From Nemopilema nomurai (Eukaryota > Cnidaria > Scyphozoa > Rhizostomeae > Rhizostomatidae), in the NCBI GenBank assembly GCA_003864495.1, contig ML133437.1, positions 1,116,001 through 1,180,000 of the forward strand: a stretch of DNA of 64,000 bases. Reading direction: 5' to 3'. How positions within the stretch are numbered: position 1 is the stretch's first letter; each line of letters starts with the position of its first letter. Shown here one piece after another: positions 38,401-50,283 of this stretch. Below the pieces are notes generated by a model. The model was not told where the DNA came from. It saw only the letters and a list, made by a program, of their open reading frames with translations, and did no database searches. The position numbers were made by a program, and so were the translations under genes.

Positions 38401-39685
38401 CTTGAAATATCACATCACTTCACGTTCTTTACAGATTGCACAATACATTAATTTCGCTATGCCGGAACTGGAAATATTTCTCAAAAAGTTTGAAGAAGAA
38501 GAAGAACGCGAAGTTGAAAAATTAAAAGAAAGGTCTGTTCATTGATTTATGTTTTACCTTTTCTCTTCCTCGATCCTATCCAGTGGCGGGGCTTTGATGG
38601 CCCTCCTGGTATGGGCAGTCCTCTCTCATTCAACAGGTCCCTTGCACTTTGCGATGGAGCTGCGATGGCTCCCCTGTGCAATCGGTAAAAGAGAGGGGCA
38701 GTGCGGATAAATGGCTTGGCCTCGAGTGCTCGCTTGAAAGCATGACCCGATAGCTCAGCGGTAGAGCACTTGGCGTACGAAGTCAGGGGTCGTGAGTTCG
38801 AGTCTTGCTCGGGTCGGTTACCTTTCCGCACTCTCTATGATTCTTCGTAAGAAATACTGTTGCCTATTATCGATGTTAAGTTTGATAAAGGTTCGAAAAA
38901 TTGGCCACCAGCCGTAGACCACCACCTGGCTGCGTTATTTACTTGTTAAACATGAAGTGATTTATTTCTAATTTATTAGTTTGTCATTTTCATGTCTGTT
39001 TCTTTATGTAATTCAAGATAGCCCTGTCCTACCACTGTTTCTTCAAAATAGCCCTGTCCTATCACTGTATCACTGTTTCTTCAAAATAGCCCTGTCCTAC
39101 CACTGTTTCTTCAAAATAGCCCTGTCCTATCACTGTATCACTGTTTCTTCAAAATAGCCCTTTCCTACCACTGTTTCTTCAAAATAGCCCTGTCCTACCA
39201 CTGTTTCTTCAAAATAGCCCTGTCCTATCACTGTATCACTGTTTCTTCAAAATAGCCCTGTCCTACCACTGTTTCTTCAAAATAGCCCTGTCCTACCACT
39301 GTATCACTGTTTCTTCAAAATAGCCCTGTCCTACCACTGTATCACTGTTTCTTCAAAATAGCCCTGTCCTATCACTGTATCACTGTTTCTTCAAAATAGC
39401 CCTGTCCTACCACTGTTTCTTCAAAATAGCCCTTTTACCGTCACGTCAAGCTTTATACTGTCTATAAAGTTTATCGGTCCATGATGATGATGATGATGGC
39501 GATGATTTAGCGTAAGATTGATGGACTAAGCATCATATGTGTTTTAAAAGACACCACCATCTATTTTCATATGATTCAACTAATGACCCTGATGAAATTT
39601 CCATTTTAGGTACAATGAGTATAAAGAAAACTTGAGAAAAAGAATGAAGGAAATGCAGCTTGCGTCGAAAGTTACAAGACTATGA
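32496..39685 (+). CDS. RASSF2/4/6-like Ras-association protein with LIM-like segment, 13 exons
   Basis: Ras-association domain family scaffold, expected to bind Ras-type GTPases and MST/Hippo kinases. Exons: 32496-32790, 33410-33454, 34012-34127, 34342-34475, 35046-35121, 35308-35445, 35595-35744, 36099-36200, 36858-36909, 37378-37442, 37542-37598, 38435-38532, 39610-39685; every junction is in phase and the protein is 467 residues. Order of parts: Lys-rich N-terminus with a helical EAKKLAREIEEKKR; a LIM-like half-module in exons 3-4 (VCRRCEECGRDLSTGYYSE, then SYCNVPCYTMLF); the RASSF2/4/6 signature LRTYNTYYCEKPF and MEGTLKVYWGLKKPVSL; an RA domain (SFVPPYGVPTTLRVSS to PHEIAQYINFAMPELE, including SPLVQRLCLGPCEDVSKIFI); and a C-terminal SARAH helix (KFEEEEEREVEKLKER, ending MQLASKVTRL). 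NAGNAG acceptors at 34012 and 35595 could add or drop one residue. Family call is firm; paralogue assignment follows the extended SARAH junction. Confidence 0.92.
32945..33085 (-). repeat. Inverted copy of the dispersed repeat, RASSF intron 1
   Basis: The reverse complement reads caactggctatttattctgt, ...gaggagtgtcgga..., gtatgcaaaaactggttccg, ending gaagttttgta. This matches the copy at 31000-31130 with scattered differences. A minus-strand frame of 72 codons across it is a by-product. Confidence 0.65.
34880..34995 (+). repeat. Diverged copy of the dispersed repeat, RASSF intron 4
   Basis: Shares the order ggctt..gttagctttcggttatttt, agcgtttgcata, gggaatgtcagac with the 31000-31130 copy, but with more differences. 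Assignment is by eye. Confidence 0.45.
36703..36806. repeat. Near-perfect 31-base inverted repeat (hairpin) in RASSF intron 8
   Basis: The left arm cgaataaaaattccatattg...gatagtc and the right arm gactatcacaacaatatgga...tattcg are reverse complements over about 31 bases with one or two mismatches, separated by about 38 bases. It may be a small palindromic MITE or a structural intron element. No flanking target duplication was resolved. Confidence 0.75.
36950..37095 (+). repeat. Imperfect tandem repeat in RASSF intron 9
   Basis: The unit containing gccttctcgacacgcttcgtt and ctacgctagatgtact appears about twice, with partial extra pieces (ttctacgataaatggactgccttctc). Direct repeat of about 70 bases. 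Confidence 0.6.
38744..38816 (+). repeat. tRNA-like sequence, probably head of a tRNA-derived SINE
   Basis: A cloverleaf can be drawn: acceptor gacccga/tcgggtc (7 pairs), D arm gctc...gagc, anticodon stem ttggc/gtcag with loop gtacgaa (anticodon ACG, Arg-like), T arm gtgag-ttcgagt-cttgc. A box tagctcagcgg and B box gagttcgagtc both match polymerase III promoters. There is one extra base between D and anticodon stems, no intron, and it lies inside RASSF intron 12 within a longer repeat-like region (about 38580-38830) whose minus-strand frame includes DSNSRPLTSYAKCSTAELSG, a typical spurious peptide of tRNA-derived repeats. A functional tRNA-Arg gene is the alternative, less likely. Confidence 0.65.
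39012..39433 (+). repeat. Minisatellite of alternating 30- and 38-base units
   Basis: About a dozen tandem copies of tcaaaatagccctgtcctac + cactgtttct (30 bases), alternating irregularly with a 38-base form carrying an extra atcactgt. It lies in RASSF intron 12. A (gat)n-like run follows at about 39483-39499. Confidence 0.95.
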
Positions 39686-40942
39686 ATCCAAATTTGTCCA
39701 TCAAAAGTAGATTTTGAAGTGAGAAAGCTCAATACACTGTTTTTGCTTCACTAGATTTTCTTAAAATTTAGCCTATGCATATTAGATTAAAAAGCTTTAT
39801 ATATCGGACCAAACGTGTTCCGCATCCTTTACAAACTAAAGGTTGGTGACCACTGTTTCATTTGTTTCTAACACTCATTCCAAAGCCTTGTTTTCGAACA
39901 ATTTCCTCGGCTTGATTCGGGAAGTTTGAGTTGCTGAAGGATGAAGGCGATGCGGATATGAACAGCATAACTGTTTTTCTATTACCAGACAATTGGAATG
40001 AGAAGTGTTGGGCAGTGACCTCCAATAGGCGCAATGTTTCGTTGCCTGCAAAACGCCTTAAACATTGGGTGAAACATTGGCTGCACCTCTTGTCAATGAT
40101 AAACTGCCAAATAAGGGCTCAGATTTCTCTTAAACGTTGCCACACTTGACTGCAGACGTAAACTGCGCCTCGTGCACCGATACATCTCTCCAATGCTACA
40201 CTACTGAGAATACTTTCAAATCTGTGTTTGGCATAGGGGCTATTGGTACCTCAAAGAACCAACTTCGTTGGAGAGGCACGTGGTGGGAATCAACGAGATT
40301 GACGGATCGTCCCATTTGAGTTTTTGTTTTGAGCCAAGGTTGGAGAAGTTGCTCGTGTATGTATCCTCTATAATTTCGTTTGGAGATTAACATTAATGTT
40401 GATTTTCTCTGGCAATTAAAACGTACATGTTATGCTATACTGTACCTGCTATGCTTTTAAATCACATGACCAACTACTTCCTTGGTTTAATGCTATTGCG
40501 ACTCGTACTGCCTGGGTATAATTCTGTTACTTGTTATTCAAATTAACTCTGTTACTTGTAATAATGCTGTTTCTTATAATTCAAATTTACGTTTAATTGC
40601 GAAGAAGGGTTCTCGATATTCAAGTTCGTTGAAATGCTGAATTTGTTGTTGCTTGTTGTTGTTGTTTGCCTGACAAGATGGCGTTTAGCAATCTAGTGAC
40701 TGTCATGTGAAAATTTGCAAAACAGAATTTGCAATTTCGACTGTCAACATGACACACCTAAGGGTGTTTGACTCAAGAAAGTGCCAAATGTCTACAAATA
40801 AAAGAAAGCAGAGGAAGCGGCAAATCCATTTTCAATTTGATTAGAACAAACATTTCGTGCATGTAGAAACCAAAAGGCGAACGAATTAGAAAGAATTGGC
40901 TGAATCTTGAACTCGAATATCGAATATCACGTGTTGCTACAA
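39686..40942. other. Convergent space between RASSF and TET
   Basis: Probably the 3' UTR of RASSF and of TET (opposite strand). Only short frames without motifs are present; a gttgttgcttgttgttgttg simple stretch occurs at about 40647-40668. No gene seen. Confidence 0.5.
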
Positions 40943-43900
40943 TTAATATCTATAACGCGAATACCAATTAGTTTCAAAAGATTTGTAATCTAGATTGCCA
41001 ATTGAATTGCTATTCGTATTATCGAACGCAACTAGGTTTCTTTGATACATGGCAAGACTCGAAGATCCGAAATGATTGTCTCCTTCTTTCATAGCATACG
41101 TACAATGACCGTTGGGAGCCAAACCTTGAGCCTCTCTAGGTTGGTTATCGGGCCAAAACTGATTGGAAGTGCAGGCGAATGATGTCCGTTCTGCATCAGG
41201 ACCTGCAGAAAAGCTTTGACCTGAAAGCTCAGTTTTCTCGTCCATGAAAAGGTTCTTAAGCTGATTGCCATTCACAGTCAAATCACTGCTTTTGGAAAGC
41301 AAAATTTTGTTTGCGCTTCTGAGTAAATGATAATCCTTCTCAAAGCGTGTACTGTCGTTGAATGATTGGCGTTGTTGTTGCTCATAACTGTCCAATTGGT
41401 TCGATGCCTGCCAAAGATTAGTTTGATTATTGTGAATAATTTCGGAATCAATAAAAGTTTGCTCGAGTGTTCGGTCGGACAGATGCGCGGTGCTGCAGCC
41501 GTTGCCCCAAGGGTCAGCAAACTGACTTTGACTTCCAGACATCCACCATGGTGGTTTTGAGGGGGGTGTCGCTTTGGAGCATGTTGGTGTTCTATCAGCT
41601 TCGGCGAGTCCTAACAAAGATGATATAGAAAAAGGTGACTTGAATGCATCGCTGGTCGCACTACATCTTGCAGTTGGGCGTGCAGATGGGCGTGCGGTTG
41701 GGCGTGCAGATGGGCGTGCAGATGGGCGTGCAAATTCCCAGCAGCCACGTTGACCGCAGTTGAGGTTGTTCTTAGTGAATCCCACGCGGGAATCCTGAAG
41801 ACTGGGCTCTACAGCATTGGGCTCTACAGGACTCACTGAATTCTGTTCGAAGAATTGCATGGCTGGCCATCGATAGTTCTCATATTGGGTGCAGACCTGT
41901 GGCTGTTGCTCGTACGATTGACTCCTTACCACTGTATCAAAGGCCGGCAGTTGGGCACTATGTTGGCGGGCGTACGCACCAGCGTGCATTTGAAAGGGGT
42001 GACCCAGATTGGGAGTTGTGAAACTTTCAGGTTGATTCACAGAATTCAAAAAATGACCTTTTGTTGGGTAATGGAGTGTTTGTTTTTGATAGTTTCCGAT
42101 TTGCAAAGGTAAAGGACAATTTTGCTTTTCATCGCATTCCTTTCTGTCCCTACAAGCAGCAGATGCTGCGTTTGCTAACAACTGCAAGTCATTGAGCGGA
42201 AAGGAAACACTATCGAAACTTTGCTGGGAAGAAGTAACTGCCCCAACAGCTTTTGCGGTGCGCATTCTTTGCCTATTCAATACTTTTTTCTTGTTTTCTT
42301 CGTAACCATGATTAGGCAAGTTGAGCTGTTTATGCTGATAGAAAATAATACTAAGTCTAGTGGGATTCTGGCGTTGAGGACGTCTTAAGGCTGTCGTGGC
42401 ATGCAGCTCCTTTTTGGCGCATTCGATCAGTACAGATCGTGAGTTAAAGCAATACCCACACCACCCATTTCTCTGGTGATAAAGCCTCCAAGATCGATTT
42501 CCACCAGATCGGCATTTTCCACCAAAGCATCCTGACCTGAAGTGTTTCCTGGCAATGTAGGAAAGTACATGTCAATGTTTTGGTATTGGTTGTTGTTAAA
42601 CGCTCCTGTGCGATTCTGGAAGATGCCTGCTATTTTTCCATCTGAAATGGAGCCGTCACCAAATGTATACGGTTGTTGGTGCTCCTGATGAAACATTGCT
42701 GGTTGGCATTCAGTCATGTCCCTAAGGGTTTGCTGGGAACCAGGTAATTTGTTGGGTTTGAATGGCATTGTTCTGGAAACCTTTCTAGAATTGTGTAGTG
42801 AATTGGAGTTTACTGACGGAATCTTGCTCTCATTTACAAAAATAATTTGATCGATCGTACTTTGATCACCTACTTTATCCTCTTCTAATGAGCTAACAAT
42901 AGACTGACCTTCGGGCAACACCTTGAAAGCGCGTGCTAGTGGCAAAACACTTGATTCAAATGCGGTAGACTTCCAATTTTCAATTTCCCCTTTTCCCTTT
43001 TCATTCGAGGGTGTAACGTGGTTCAAAATCTCAATTGATGCCTGGAGTTTAGTACGATATTTTGCAACCGTAGTGTCATCTGCGGAGCACCGCTTTATTC
43101 TTTTTGATTTACAAGGTTTCTTCAAATCTTTTTCTCTTGGCACCGTTGTACTTTTCAAAGTGTGTCTAGGCATTTGGTAATTGATGTCACAAACAGTGCC
43201 ATCTTTGTTAACCAGTTGGTACAAAGGGAGAACATGCAGTTGCTCGTCATCTAAATGCTCTTCTTTATCGATACCCTGTGCTACCCTTCATTTGCATCTC
43301 CTGTAGCCTGAGTTGATCCTTTCCTCAGTAGGGTCAATACCTAGTAATGAAAAATTACACGTCACTAGTCTCAGATTAACAAAAATTGAATTTGGCAAGG
43401 CTGACGATGATTTGAGAAGGAACGGCAACCCATAGGATATGATACAACTGATAAGATACGTCAAGAATGAACAATGTTTCAGATGTCCATGCCAAGTAGA
43501 TGGATAAACAAGTGGTCAATTCAAAATATTGAAATATTTGAAAACCTTCGTTCTAGGTAGGAATATTTTAACCAGACTGCTCACCAACAAGTCTAGCAAT
43601 AACAAGATTTAATTGAAGGAGTATGCAAAAAGAAAACCAATGAAAAGAATTGGCGAGGGACAAAAGCCAGACGTGCCGGGGCAGAAACAATTCAAAAGAG
43701 AAAACGAGGTAGTTCAGATTCACAACGAGGTAGTTCAGATTCACAAGGAAGTTTCTCTTTCTTCCTAAAGGTGGACAGAATCCCCAGAGGACGGCGGGAA
43801 AATATGGAGTTGATTTGCTTTAAAAGACAACATCACAAGTGAACATCTTTTCAGATTCGTGCTACTTTACGACTGAAAGTACAGAGTAGCCAAGTTTTGA

Positions 43901-46900
43901 AAGTTAACAGAGCGACCCGAGGGCAGGCTAATATCTCAACGTATCTTAGGTAAGGTCGATTCCTGAGTGCGCAGATTTTTGTGACTCAGCCACGGTAAAA
44001 ACAAGTAGCCACACATTCAAGAACTAAGCTCATGGGTAAGATCATGCCCAAAGTTGCTAATCAAAATGGTTGTATCTAGCGGTAGAAGCTAATAGGAAAA
44101 TCAACAAAACGCAAACATGTTTCATGCGTTTCACAGAAAAAACACCGACAAAGCGAGTTGAATAGCTTGGTTCTTCTTAGGTACACCTTTAGGACCTACC
44201 ATAGTTGTTCCATGATTCATGTTTTGTAAGTCTTTGTGGCTATGGGCACAAAAGTCAAGGCAGCATGTTAGTCCAGAAAATGGTCGCTTCTCCCCTTGAC
44301 CAATACGACATTGAGAAGCAACTGAGTCGTAGTAGGTCTAAAGATGTTCAAAATAAAACACATTTAAAATTTCTGTTTAGGCAGGTAGAAGAAGAGGCAA
44401 CGTGAAAGCAAATTAAAGAAAGGCTTCAAATCTATATTAATATTCAACTAACTGTCTTGCATTGTGCTATATGGTTAGAAAGATATGAGATCTGTAACAA
44501 AACAAGGGAACACTTTTGCAACAGAACCAATCAGGTAAAAAGTATTACGTGACTGTTTGTATGCTACTGTTGCAGAAAAAGGGAAGCTGCTGCTGCAAAC
44601 GATTGTTTAGGAAGGTGATATGTGAATAAGAAAGGAAAAGTTGATTGGACAAAACGCAGTGACCATTCCAGAATCACAAGCTATCTGATTCATAATCTAA
44701 ATCATTTTACCATATTGTTGAACGCCTTCGGTGCAAACATCTTGCATTTTGGGCCAAATTCCGTGGCGAGACCCTCTAACAAGTTTGTAACTTCTGTTTC
44801 CTGTAAAAATAGTTTAAATAATAACTCCATCTTTTCAATAACTCTGTTTTAAATAAGTGCCTTGATAAGAAAGTCTGCGTTTACAAAACGACTTTCGACG
44901 AGACCTACCATCGGCGTTAGAGAAGCGAACTCCAAACTGCCTCTTTCTATAAAGAAGGTGCGGGTATAATATGCAAGCATGTAGAATCGAAGCTCACATT
45001 TTCTGATTGCTGAATTCGAAACTTTCTTGGAGATGAACTGTTTCCAAACTTGCACCCATTATAGAACATGCTCCAGGAGCACCCGAAAGAGAACGAAGCA
45101 CCACAGGTTGCAGAGTCATTTCCTTGACAACAGCAGTTTTTACTACGAATTAAGAATAAACAGGTTAAGGTATAGCCTAGTGGCAGCGCGTGAGTAATAT
45201 AGTAAATGGGGCACAAAAAATTACGGAGAGATTTATCCACCCTAGGACTTTTTCCACCAAAGTAAATTATGTAACGTGTATACCAGCGTAAGTTATTTAT
45301 CGTATAAGTAGTATTCAAACGTATATTCAAATCTATTCAAACAGTCGTTAAGCTGAATGAAAGTTTTTGTGCGACATTTTCAGCTAGTACTAAATGCGCA
45401 ATTCTTGGACTTTTCGATTTGGATGCCGTTTGAATAATGGGGATGACCTCTAGCTGATGCCCTTATAGCTTCACTTAAAGTTCTTCCAAAGTTGTCAAAC
45501 ATTTGAGCGGGCGCTCCAATGGTCTGTTCAAGACAACAGAAACATGTTTTTACAAATAAGAAGCCAAGAATTTCGCTAATCGTTTTAATTTTTTTGAACA
45601 ATTTGCAATCAAACTTTTCCTCTTTGCCAACGATAGAAGACCGTGATCGAAACCTTTTTTCTTTGCGTATTGGGCACTTTCCAGCTTGCCCCGCAAGGCC
45701 TACGTCATGGTTTGTCACAAAGGGAGTTTTGCCAATCAAATTCCGTTTTGGAGTTGAGTTGAATTTTTTGGGGTACATCGGGAAGTGCCCCCAAATGATG
45801 ACGCAATTAGACACCGTGGTCTCAAAGGTGAAAAAGAAGCAGGTCAATGGTTGACCAATATGCTGCTATTCTGGGAATGCCCTTTCAAATCAATTGAAGC
45901 CTGTTGCTGTTTCCGTTTTGTCTGTTTGCAGTGGGGAATGATCATTGGGTTGAATATCATAATTTCTCTGAAATATCGTTAAAGGGAAAGTGGCTGGGGT
46001 AAAATTTTTGAGTTCAAAAAAATGATGCACAGTGAGCATAATAAGACATGTGGAAAATTCCAGTTGGGGCACTGCCCATTAGACGCACCGCCACTAATAC
46101 AACCTCTACCCAATGTCATAGGCTACAAAGAGCCCTTGTTGCAGCATTCACATTTTCTTAGCAAAAATATGTTGTTTTGTGACATTTTCAACCCACAGTT
46201 TGCTGGTTTTGTTGAAATATATAAAATGAACAAATGGCTATAGCTACTATTCAATATAGCGAATGTTTGCCAGAGTTGTCTGTACAGATGGACACTCAAG
46301 ATATGAAACATGAAACAAATATGAAACAAAAGGATGGTGTTGATGATCTCACGTCTCATTGGTGCCACATCTTCGGGTTACCATTGTCGCATGCTCACTA
46401 AGCAAGTTTGTCAGTCTCTGGTACAAGTAGTTGGCTTTGCTGATTTCGAAGCCTTCCCATACAACAATAGATATAATAATCACACTGTCCTCGCAAGAAT
46501 GACCAGGTCTTTCTCTAACAACTACAAGCACTTTCTCCTCCGCATCGTTGCGACGAAGCACCTAAAACCGTGACCATAATAACATTATATCGTTGCCATT
46601 TATGTTGTGTAGTAGAATGAATAACGGCTCAATGCGATCTATCTTGGAAATCAAAATAAATGCTACAATTATAACACTGTCTTCATAACCAAATGTGAAC
46701 AACTTTTGGCTTGGTGCCAGGCGTTCTTTTTGAAATAATGAATTACCATTCATCAGTCAAAGCCGGGGGGCAAATCACTCTTACAAAAAGCGTGCGAGAT
46801 TTCCACGAAAACAATGGGTTTCCAGGGATTCTTCCATAAACAATAGGATTTTCACAAAAGGTGTACGAGATTTTTTCGAAGTGATTTGCCTCTCGGTCTG

Positions 46901-48832
46901 TTTCGAAGACTAACGAACAATCATTGAAGTAAACAGAGGATACAGAAAACAAGCATTAAATTTGGGAGCACATTGTGTTTGAAATCATGAAAAATCTCAC
47001 CCATTTCGCAACAGGACAGCCTTCCCGGTTTTTCCCTTCCTTGGATGTATACCGCACGCTCTCGATTCGCAGAGCATGGCCAGTCACTTTGAATCTTAAA
47101 AAGATGAATTTTATTCCAAATTTTCTAAAACTACAAGTTATGTCTATCGAAACTTATATGAAAAGAGTGCAAAAGTAGAGTATGTGTGTGTGCAAGGCAT
47201 TTTCAAGTTTCATGAGAACAATGATAAAGGTTATGATTACCTTTCTTCCAAACCTTCTCTGAGCTGTTTCACGTTTGGGCCTGATCCTAGGTGGTTATAA
47301 AAAGGTGGTTGTGTAGAAGGCTCAACTGAAAAGGAACGTTTCTCGGATTAGGTTGTATTTGAAAAAGCACCTGATCAGATGCTACTAATTTCTACTGCCT
47401 TTTCAAAATAGGGCAAAGGAGTCTCAAGCTTCGACATAATTTTGCTAACTGGCTCACTAACTGATAGTACAGCATTTGGACTTTTTGAGTTGCTCCTTGG
47501 ACTCAGGTCATTTTGTTGTTGATGAGTTCAGGCTAATTATGTTAATACAGTCAATCAAGTCTTTTACTTTTCACATGAAAAATTTTCTGTCTGTTTTAGG
47601 GTACAGTGTTGTTCTAGGCTTTGTGTATCCTCTATTACTGAGTGTTAGCCTGTGGTCTATCATGATTTAGGCTAGTCATCTTTTTCACTATAACAATTAA
47701 GCAGCCCTGTCACTAAATGATGCGAGAGTGGAGTTAAAATTCATTCAAAAAGTCTCAGATGTGAAGCTTTAAAAATTAGGGCACTGTGTGGTAATTAGAC
47801 AGTAAACATAAATTAACAGTCATTCATTCAATGCATACTGTTATTAGAGATTTCTGTAGTCTCATATATGGATGGGACAATTTAATAGTTTGAGTGCCCA
47901 TTTTGTAACATGCATTGAATAAAATCTTTTAGTATTAGATCGGTGTTGAATATTCCTGTCCCTCTATTCCCCTTGATTTTCCATTTAGTTTCAAGATTCA
48001 ATAATACCAGTTATCGATGGTCTGGCATAGAAACAGTACCACAACTGCATTATTTTAAACAAATACCAACCAAGCAAGTTATTTAATGTAAAATAAGGTT
48101 ATTTCCCTCACAAAAATCCATGTAAAGAGGGAATTTGATGAATTTCTGTCTGCATCAAATGTGAATACGAATTTCTGTCCGCAAAAGCTTCAAAATTCTG
48201 AAACAAAATGCTGATGTTTTACTCTGAAACACAATGCTGCAATTTACCTCTTAATGATTTCAAGAATACCAATTTTCAAACTTAATTCTTACTTGAAAGG
48301 CTAATCATGCCTTGTAACGAATTGGCAGTTTGATTGAAGCTGATCAAAGAACTGGACCTTGAGGAAAATTAGGCCAGCACAGCACAACACATGAGGTACT
48401 GCTCTGAAGGGCAAAAGTTAAACACACACAAAGAAATGTTTCAAAATCATGTTTCACATGTCACACTTTAAACATGTCAAGTTTTAATAGTATTTCAGAG
48501 CTGATGTGAAAGTAATACAGAGCCAGTTGTATGAACCAGAATTCAAGAAGGAGATGGGGTTTGATGTTCTAAACATATCTGGACAGTATGGTTTACCTGA
48601 CAAAATTTCATTGTTTCAAACCTGACCTCAACCCTACCCCAAAATTTTCAGGTCAAGAGTATTCAGTGAATACAACCATATGAAAGCACTGCTTAAAATC
48701 ATGTATGTGAAAAGGCTGGTTCTACACATACATTATATTGGGATTTCTGCTTATATAAAGATTGAGATATATCATCAAAGGCTTTAGCCACTCTGGTTTA
48801 ACCCTTATCACAATTGTTATTGCTTTTCAAGC

Positions 48833-48880
<48 letters not shown>

Positions 48881-50000
48881 AATCAAACTAAGAGATGGCA
48901 TTGGATGAAAGGAACCAGTTCATCCCAGCCTTTATATATAATACAGGAGTGATATAAAATACAAGACAAAATCATGTTCAATATTGTTTTGGCCAGGCAG
49001 AGGGCGATCCCCCGGAGTTTGTTGAATTTATAAACAACATACCAGTCATAAAAGCCATGGTAGCCAAACAGATAGTGACAACAATTATCATGGGTAGCGT
49101 CTTCCTAATGGTTTTAACCTTTTCGTTAATTTGCAAACACAAAAAACTTTGCAACAAAGCAAGTCATTTCAATCAAATTTTTTTAAGAAAACCTCTACTG
49201 AAAGACAAGTAAAAACAGGGAGAAAATAAAAAAACCGGGAAAAAGCAAGCAATGCCTGGAGTCTCCCGGCAAAACAGAGGGAGTGGACAGGTCTGAACTG
49301 AGACACCCTTATTTCCCTAATTTTGAATAGCTTGATTTTTGCCAAGCTGCTGTTACATAAATGTTTGGCAGGTAAATTTGAACGGGATCATATTTCTAAA
49401 ATTTTGACGGATAATACTTGAAGATTGACATTATCTGCAGAACAAAATATCCTAAAAATTGCACACACTCAACAAAATTCAGCCTAACATTTCCAACAAT
49501 CTTTGTTCGTACATTGTCTCGCCTGGAACGTCAGCCAAATCAACTCGATTTCTCGCCCAAGAATATCGAAGGAAAACGGAGGGGCAAAAAAACTTCATAA
49601 TTTTTGGGAATGTCAGAAAATCTAGTTTCGAATTAAGATGAAAGTCACTACCAACACACGGCCAAATCTCGATCTTTCAGTGCAATATTAGGTGCATAAG
49701 CTTGATTCCTACCTGGACATTTGCATGGTTTGGGTTCAAAATTTGGTTGCATACTTTGCTTTGAGTTCGACAGCAAATTCCCGCTTGCATTGTCGGGGTA
49801 AGTTTCACCAATCTCCTGCTTGCAATCCAAGTTAATTTTCATGCCCAAGTCGTTAGCAGGTCTTTTTGACCGTGTGTCTTCGCCCAAGCCCCTGCTTATC
49901 TGCGGTTTTGCATTCATTGTCTGAATTTCGTTTGCACTTCCTGTTAAGTTCTTGTTTGACCGAAATTCTCCTTTCAAGTGCACTGGCCTCTTCGGATTAG
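40943..50000 (-). CDS. TET: TET methylcytosine dioxygenase, catalytic domain and tail (frame broken twice in last exon)
   Basis: Fe(II)/2-oxoglutarate enzyme oxidising 5-methylcytosine. Exons in transcript order: 50000-49713 (5' limit inferred), 47325-47241, 47094-47001, 46561-46353, 45142-44998, 44800-44711, 44337-44200, 43340-40943; these junctions are in phase. Cys-rich part: [60 protein letters not shown], then [20 protein letters not shown]. Core: [20 protein letters not shown] with the metal-binding [13 protein letters not shown], a low-complexity insert of about 250 residues, GGVGIALTH (third metal ligand), then [12 protein letters not shown] and [13 protein letters not shown] (2-oxoglutarate Arg). 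The tail is about 450 residues with ARPSARPT repeats and ends SRYRY. Two one-base deletions interrupt the last exon, at 43284-43286 and 42433. No CXXC domain was seen upstream before TANGO6. Confidence 0.93.
41674..41732 (-). repeat. 12-base coding minisatellite in TET tail
   Basis: Units close to gggcgtgcagat repeat about five times on the plus strand. On the coding strand they give alternating ARPS and ARPT peptides in the C-terminal tail of TET. The array stays in frame. Confidence 0.9.
48833..48882. repeat. (GAAA)n microsatellite in TET intron
   Basis: About twelve uninterrupted gaaa units lie between TET exons 1 and 2 of the model. Confidence 0.95.
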
Positions 50001-50283
50001 CTATGGTTCATCTAAATAACCAGGCGACAGTCTAGAGTTTAACAGTGATTTGACTGAAGATACAAACTCGAGATCAAATCCGAATATAAAATGCTGTCTT
50101 GACATTTGATGTAATGGGATGTTCGAACGATAAATTAAGAAGATGCTCTGAAATTAGGATGTATGTATGTATGTATCTATGCAGAGAATGAGTGCTTGCA
50201 GCGAAACTATATTGTTTATACTATTTATAATGAGAAGAATTATTTCTTTATATATGGTCGGCTCTTATGGCTAGCTCAAATGT

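Noticed and set aside
38744..38816. Bona fide tRNA-Arg gene
   Set aside because: Extra base between stems, intronic position and repeat-like surroundings favour a SINE; kept as an alternative only.
38547..38831. 94-codon minus-strand frame with DSNSRPLTSYAKCSTAELSG
   Set aside because: Translation of a tRNA-derived repeat, a common false protein in databases.
39012..39433. CRISPR-like array
   Set aside because: Units are contiguous with no unique spacers, in an intron of an animal gene.
42427..42440. Programmed -1 frameshifting in TET
   Set aside because: No slippery heptamer is present, and similar breaks recur in the unrelated TANGO6 gene; consensus error explains both.
45380..45847. 155-codon minus-strand frame in a TET intron
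   Set aside because: No domain, no matching splice phase with neighbouring TET exons, and an overlapping plus-strand frame of similar length; read as chance.
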